Below, in pieces: positions 53,353 through 55,401 of a DNA stretch of 55,401 bases. The stretch is from positions 1 through 55,401 of the forward strand of contig JAILPY010000161.1 of NCBI GenBank assembly GCA_024699235.1. The letters are read 5' to 3'. Each line of letters opens with the position of its first letter. Position 1 is the stretch's first letter. This DNA is from Treponema sp. Lineage in GTDB: Bacteria; Spirochaetota; Spirochaetia; Treponematales; Treponemataceae. The notes under the pieces were generated by a model. The model did not search any database. It was not told where the DNA came from and saw nothing but the letters and a program-made list of their open reading frames with translations. The position numbers and the translations under genes were made by a program.

Positions 53353-55176
53353 ATGGCAGACCAGAAAGAGACTTTTCGTGCAGTAGTTGCAGCTGCAATC
53401 AATCAGTTTAAGGCAGAAAAATCATTAGAAGGAAGTGAAATAACGGCAGACTCTGTCCGCGTAGAAACCCCTCCTAAGCCAGAAATGGGAGACCTCGGCG
53501 TCCCCATGTTTCCGTTTGCAAAAGAATTCCGAATGGCTCCTCCTGCAATTGCAGCCGGCATTGCCGAATGCATACAGAAAAATCTTACAGACGACGCTGC
53601 TTCATTGGGTACATTTTCAGCAGTCGGTCCTTATGTTAACGTAAAGCTGAATAAAGCAAATGCTTCTGCAGACATATTAAAGTCAATCATTGCTCAGGGT
53701 GACAGTTACGGTTCCTGCGATGAAAGCGGAAACAAGCCTTTTGCAGGCAGAAAAGTAATGGTTGAATTTTCAAGTCCTAATACAAATAAGCCCCTTCATC
53801 TTGGCCACATGCGCAATGACGCCCTTGGTGAAAGCGTAAGCCGCATACTTAAAAAGGCAGGAGCGGAAGTCTTCCGTACAAACATTATCAATAACCGCGG
53901 CATTCACATATGCAAGTCCATGCTTGCATATAAGCTGTTTCACGAAGCAAAGGGAGATACTCCTGAAAGCCTGGGAATAAAGGGAGATCACTTTGTAGGA
54001 CAGTGCTACGTTGAATTTGACAGGCATTCAAAAGAACACCCAGAAGCTGTTCAGCAGGCAGAAGAAATGCTCATTGCCTGGGAACGTGGAGATTCAGACA
54101 TCCGCGCACTATGGCAGAAGATGAATGACTGGACTTTAAATGGCGTTCAGAAGACTTACGACCGTACAGGCGTAGGCTTTGAAAAGCTTTATTTTGAAAG
54201 CGACACATATCTCCTTGGAAAGGAAGTTATTGCAAAAGGCCTTGAAAAGGGAATCTTCTTTAAGAAAGAAGACGGTTCTGTCCGCATCGACGTTACAGAA
54301 GTAACCGGCAAAGGCAAAGACGGAAATAACCAGGAAAAGGTTCTCCTTAGGAAGGACGGAACTTCTGTATACATTACGCAGGATTTGGGAACAGCAATAA
54401 AACGGCATGAAGACTGGCCTTACAATCAGATGGTATATGTCGTTGCAAGCGAACAGATTTATCATTTTAAAGTTCTCTTCTATATATTACGCAAGCTCGG
54501 TTTTGAATGGGCAGAAAAACTTTATCACCTTAGTTACGGACTTGTAAATCTTCCTAGCGGAAGGATGAAAAGCCGCGAAGGTACAGTTGTAGATGCAGAC
54601 GATTTGATTCAAAGCCTGCATGAAGATGCTTTTAAGGCTATTCAAGAGCGGGGTCGGGACGGTGATGTAGGAAATGCAGACGAAGTCGCAGAAAAAGTTG
54701 CACTTGCAGCACTTCATTACTACTTGCTTCAGGTTGCTCCTGTAAAAGACATGATGTTTAATCCAGCAGACAGTCTGTCATTTAATGGAAATACAGGCCC
54801 TTACCTTCAGTATATGGGTGCCCGCATTGCTTCTATTTTAAGAAAGGCACAGGAAGCAGGTCTTTCTGCAGACGGCAGTGATGAAAGCCTTGCCCTTCTT
54901 TCTCATGAAAGCGAATGGACCTTGATAAAAGAATTGCAGAGATACCCATCTTTGGTTTCAAAGGCAGCAGAAGACCTAGACCCTAGCATAATCGCTAACT
55001 ATCTTTACGATGTATGCAAGAATTTCAGTGCCTTTTACAGAGACTGTCCTATTGTTTCTATTGCAGACTCTGATAAAAAACTTGCACAGGCCCGCCTTTC
55101 TCTCGCAACATGCACCCTTACGGTTTTAAAAAGTGCAATGAACCTCGTTCTCGTTCCATATCTGGACAGAATGTAA
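53353..55176 (+). CDS. argS: Arginyl-tRNA synthetase
   Basis: A 607-residue class I synthetase: an N-terminal Add-1 domain (1-110), the HIGH signature in NKPLHLGHMRND, the catalytic fold, a KMSKS-like MKSREGTVVDADDL, and a C-terminal helical DALR domain ending ALMNLVLVPYLDRM-like. It charges tRNA-Arg. AGGAAG precedes the ATG. Its GC content is visibly higher than that of the receptor genes at the other end of the window. Confidence 0.95.
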   Translation: MADQKETFRAVVAAAINQFKAEKSLEGSEITADSVRVETPPKPEMGDLGVPMFPFAKEFRMAPPAIAAGIAECIQKNLTDDAASLGTFSAVGPYVNVKLNKANASADILKSIIAQGDSYGSCDESGNKPFAGRKVMVEFSSPNTNKPLHLGHMRNDALGESVSRILKKAGAEVFRTNIINNRGIHICKSMLAYKLFHEAKGDTPESLGIKGDHFVGQCYVEFDRHSKEHPEAVQQAEEMLIAWERGDSDIRALWQKMNDWTLNGVQKTYDRTGVGFEKLYFESDTYLLGKEVIAKGLEKGIFFKKEDGSVRIDVTEVTGKGKDGNNQEKVLLRKDGTSVYITQDLGTAIKRHEDWPYNQMVYVVASEQIYHFKVLFYILRKLGFEWAEKLYHLSYGLVNLPSGRMKSREGTVVDADDLIQSLHEDAFKAIQERGRDGDVGNADEVAEKVALAALHYYLLQVAPVKDMMFNPADSLSFNGNTGPYLQYMGARIASILRKAQEAGLSADGSDESLALLSHESEWTLIKELQRYPSLVSKAAEDLDPSIIANYLYDVCKNFSAFYRDCPIVSIADSDKKLAQARLSLATCTLTVLKSAMNLVLVPYLDRM

Positions 55177-55183
55177 TGTGCAA

Positions 55184-55228
55184 TGCAACAACATATGTGT
55201 ATGTTGTTGCAATAACTGCATTTTTTTT
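55184..55228 (+). terminator. Candidate terminator of argS
   Basis: TGCAACAACATA (55184-55195) and TATGTTGTTGCA (55200-55211) form a perfect 12-bp stem with a 4-base loop; eight T follow after 9 more bases. The 3' arm contains the -35 of the next promoter. Confidence 0.6.
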
Positions 55229-55235
55229 GTATAAT
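55207..55235 (+). promoter_or_regulatory. Promoter of the citrate synthase gene
   Basis: TTGCAA (55207-55212), 17 bases, then a perfect TATAAT (55230-55235). The leader is about 30 bases and contains GAGG. Confidence 0.6.
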
Positions 55236-55273
55236 TATTCAATTTTACTCACAATCCCCCAAAGAGGTGCAAT

Positions 55274-55401
55274 ATGGCTGTTGATTCTAATGATATTATC
55301 AATAAACTTTCACTAAAGGTTCAAAACAATGACCCTATCGATCCTTCTTTATATCAGAAATATGATGTAAAACGAGGATTGCGTTATGCAGACGGACGAG
55401 G
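55274..55401 (+). CDS. Citrate synthase, 5' part only (cut by window end)
   Basis: The first 42 codons of a gene that runs off the window. GAGG lies 6 bases before the ATG. The sequence LYQKYDVKRGLRYADGRG matches the N-terminal region of the citrate/2-methylcitrate synthase type found in clostridia and spirochetes. It would condense acetyl-CoA with oxaloacetate. The catalytic residues lie beyond the window, so the call rests on this short segment. Confidence 0.7.
   Translation, partial: MAVDSNDIINKLSLKVQNNDPIDPSLYQKYDVKRGLRYADGR

Overview
The window looks like a chromosomal segment of a spirochete, most probably a Treponema species. The evidence is a cheA / cheW-cheR fusion / cheX / cheY operon, an A/V-type ATPase operon in place of an F-type one, an LL-diaminopimelate aminotransferase, and AT-rich coding sequence. 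This assignment rests on gene content and protein motifs; no database search was run. No phage, insertion sequence or CRISPR array was seen.

Layout. (1) 29-10895 (+): a tight six-gene operon. It encodes a CheA-like hybrid kinase, a class III adenylate cyclase with a pseudo-receiver, and four tandem paralogous membrane proteins with divergent chemoreceptor signalling domains. This is the most unusual part of the window and looks like a self-contained chemosensory pathway with cAMP as output. (2) 10887-13224: an M28 peptidase and an RRM protein (-), and an adenosine deaminase (+). (3) 13375-15777 (-): a GH2 glycosidase. (4) 15870-22021 (-): a topoisomerase IV operon (parE, parC) that continues into a membrane protein, a YigZ-family protein and a histidine phosphatase. 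(5) 22065-26980 (-): tRNA-Val(GAC) and the flagellar chemotaxis operon. (6) 27160-30456: an outer-membrane beta-barrel protein (+), dapL and an OmpR-type response regulator (-). (7) 30532-40408 (-): secG, a PTS IIA protein, nine ATPase subunits and a universal stress protein, probably one transcript. (8) 40618-43501: tpiA and pgk (-), and an acyl-ACP thioesterase (+). (9) 43522-48586: a large PAS hybrid kinase (-), a small unknown protein (+) and gap (-). (10) 49006-55401: a GH127 glycosidase (+), tsaD and a divergent polysaccharide deacetylase (-), argS (+) and the start of a citrate synthase gene (+).

Two sensory circuits coexist. The conventional che operon encodes CheA, CheW-CheR, the CheX phosphatase and CheY for the flagellar motor. 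The 5' operon has its own kinase, receiver and cyclase but no CheY, CheX, CheB, CheR or separate CheW inside the window; genes upstream of position 1 are not visible.

A recurring pattern is a sigma70-like -10 box 6-8 bases from the start codon with no Shine-Dalgarno sequence. It occurs at cheA, parE, the OmpR-type regulator, the GH2 gene, add and probably the deacetylase gene, and predicts leaderless mRNAs. Genes inside operons usually have good Shine-Dalgarno sites or 4-10 base overlaps. Several ends recorded here were moved from upstream TTG codons to ATG codons that have a ribosome binding site.
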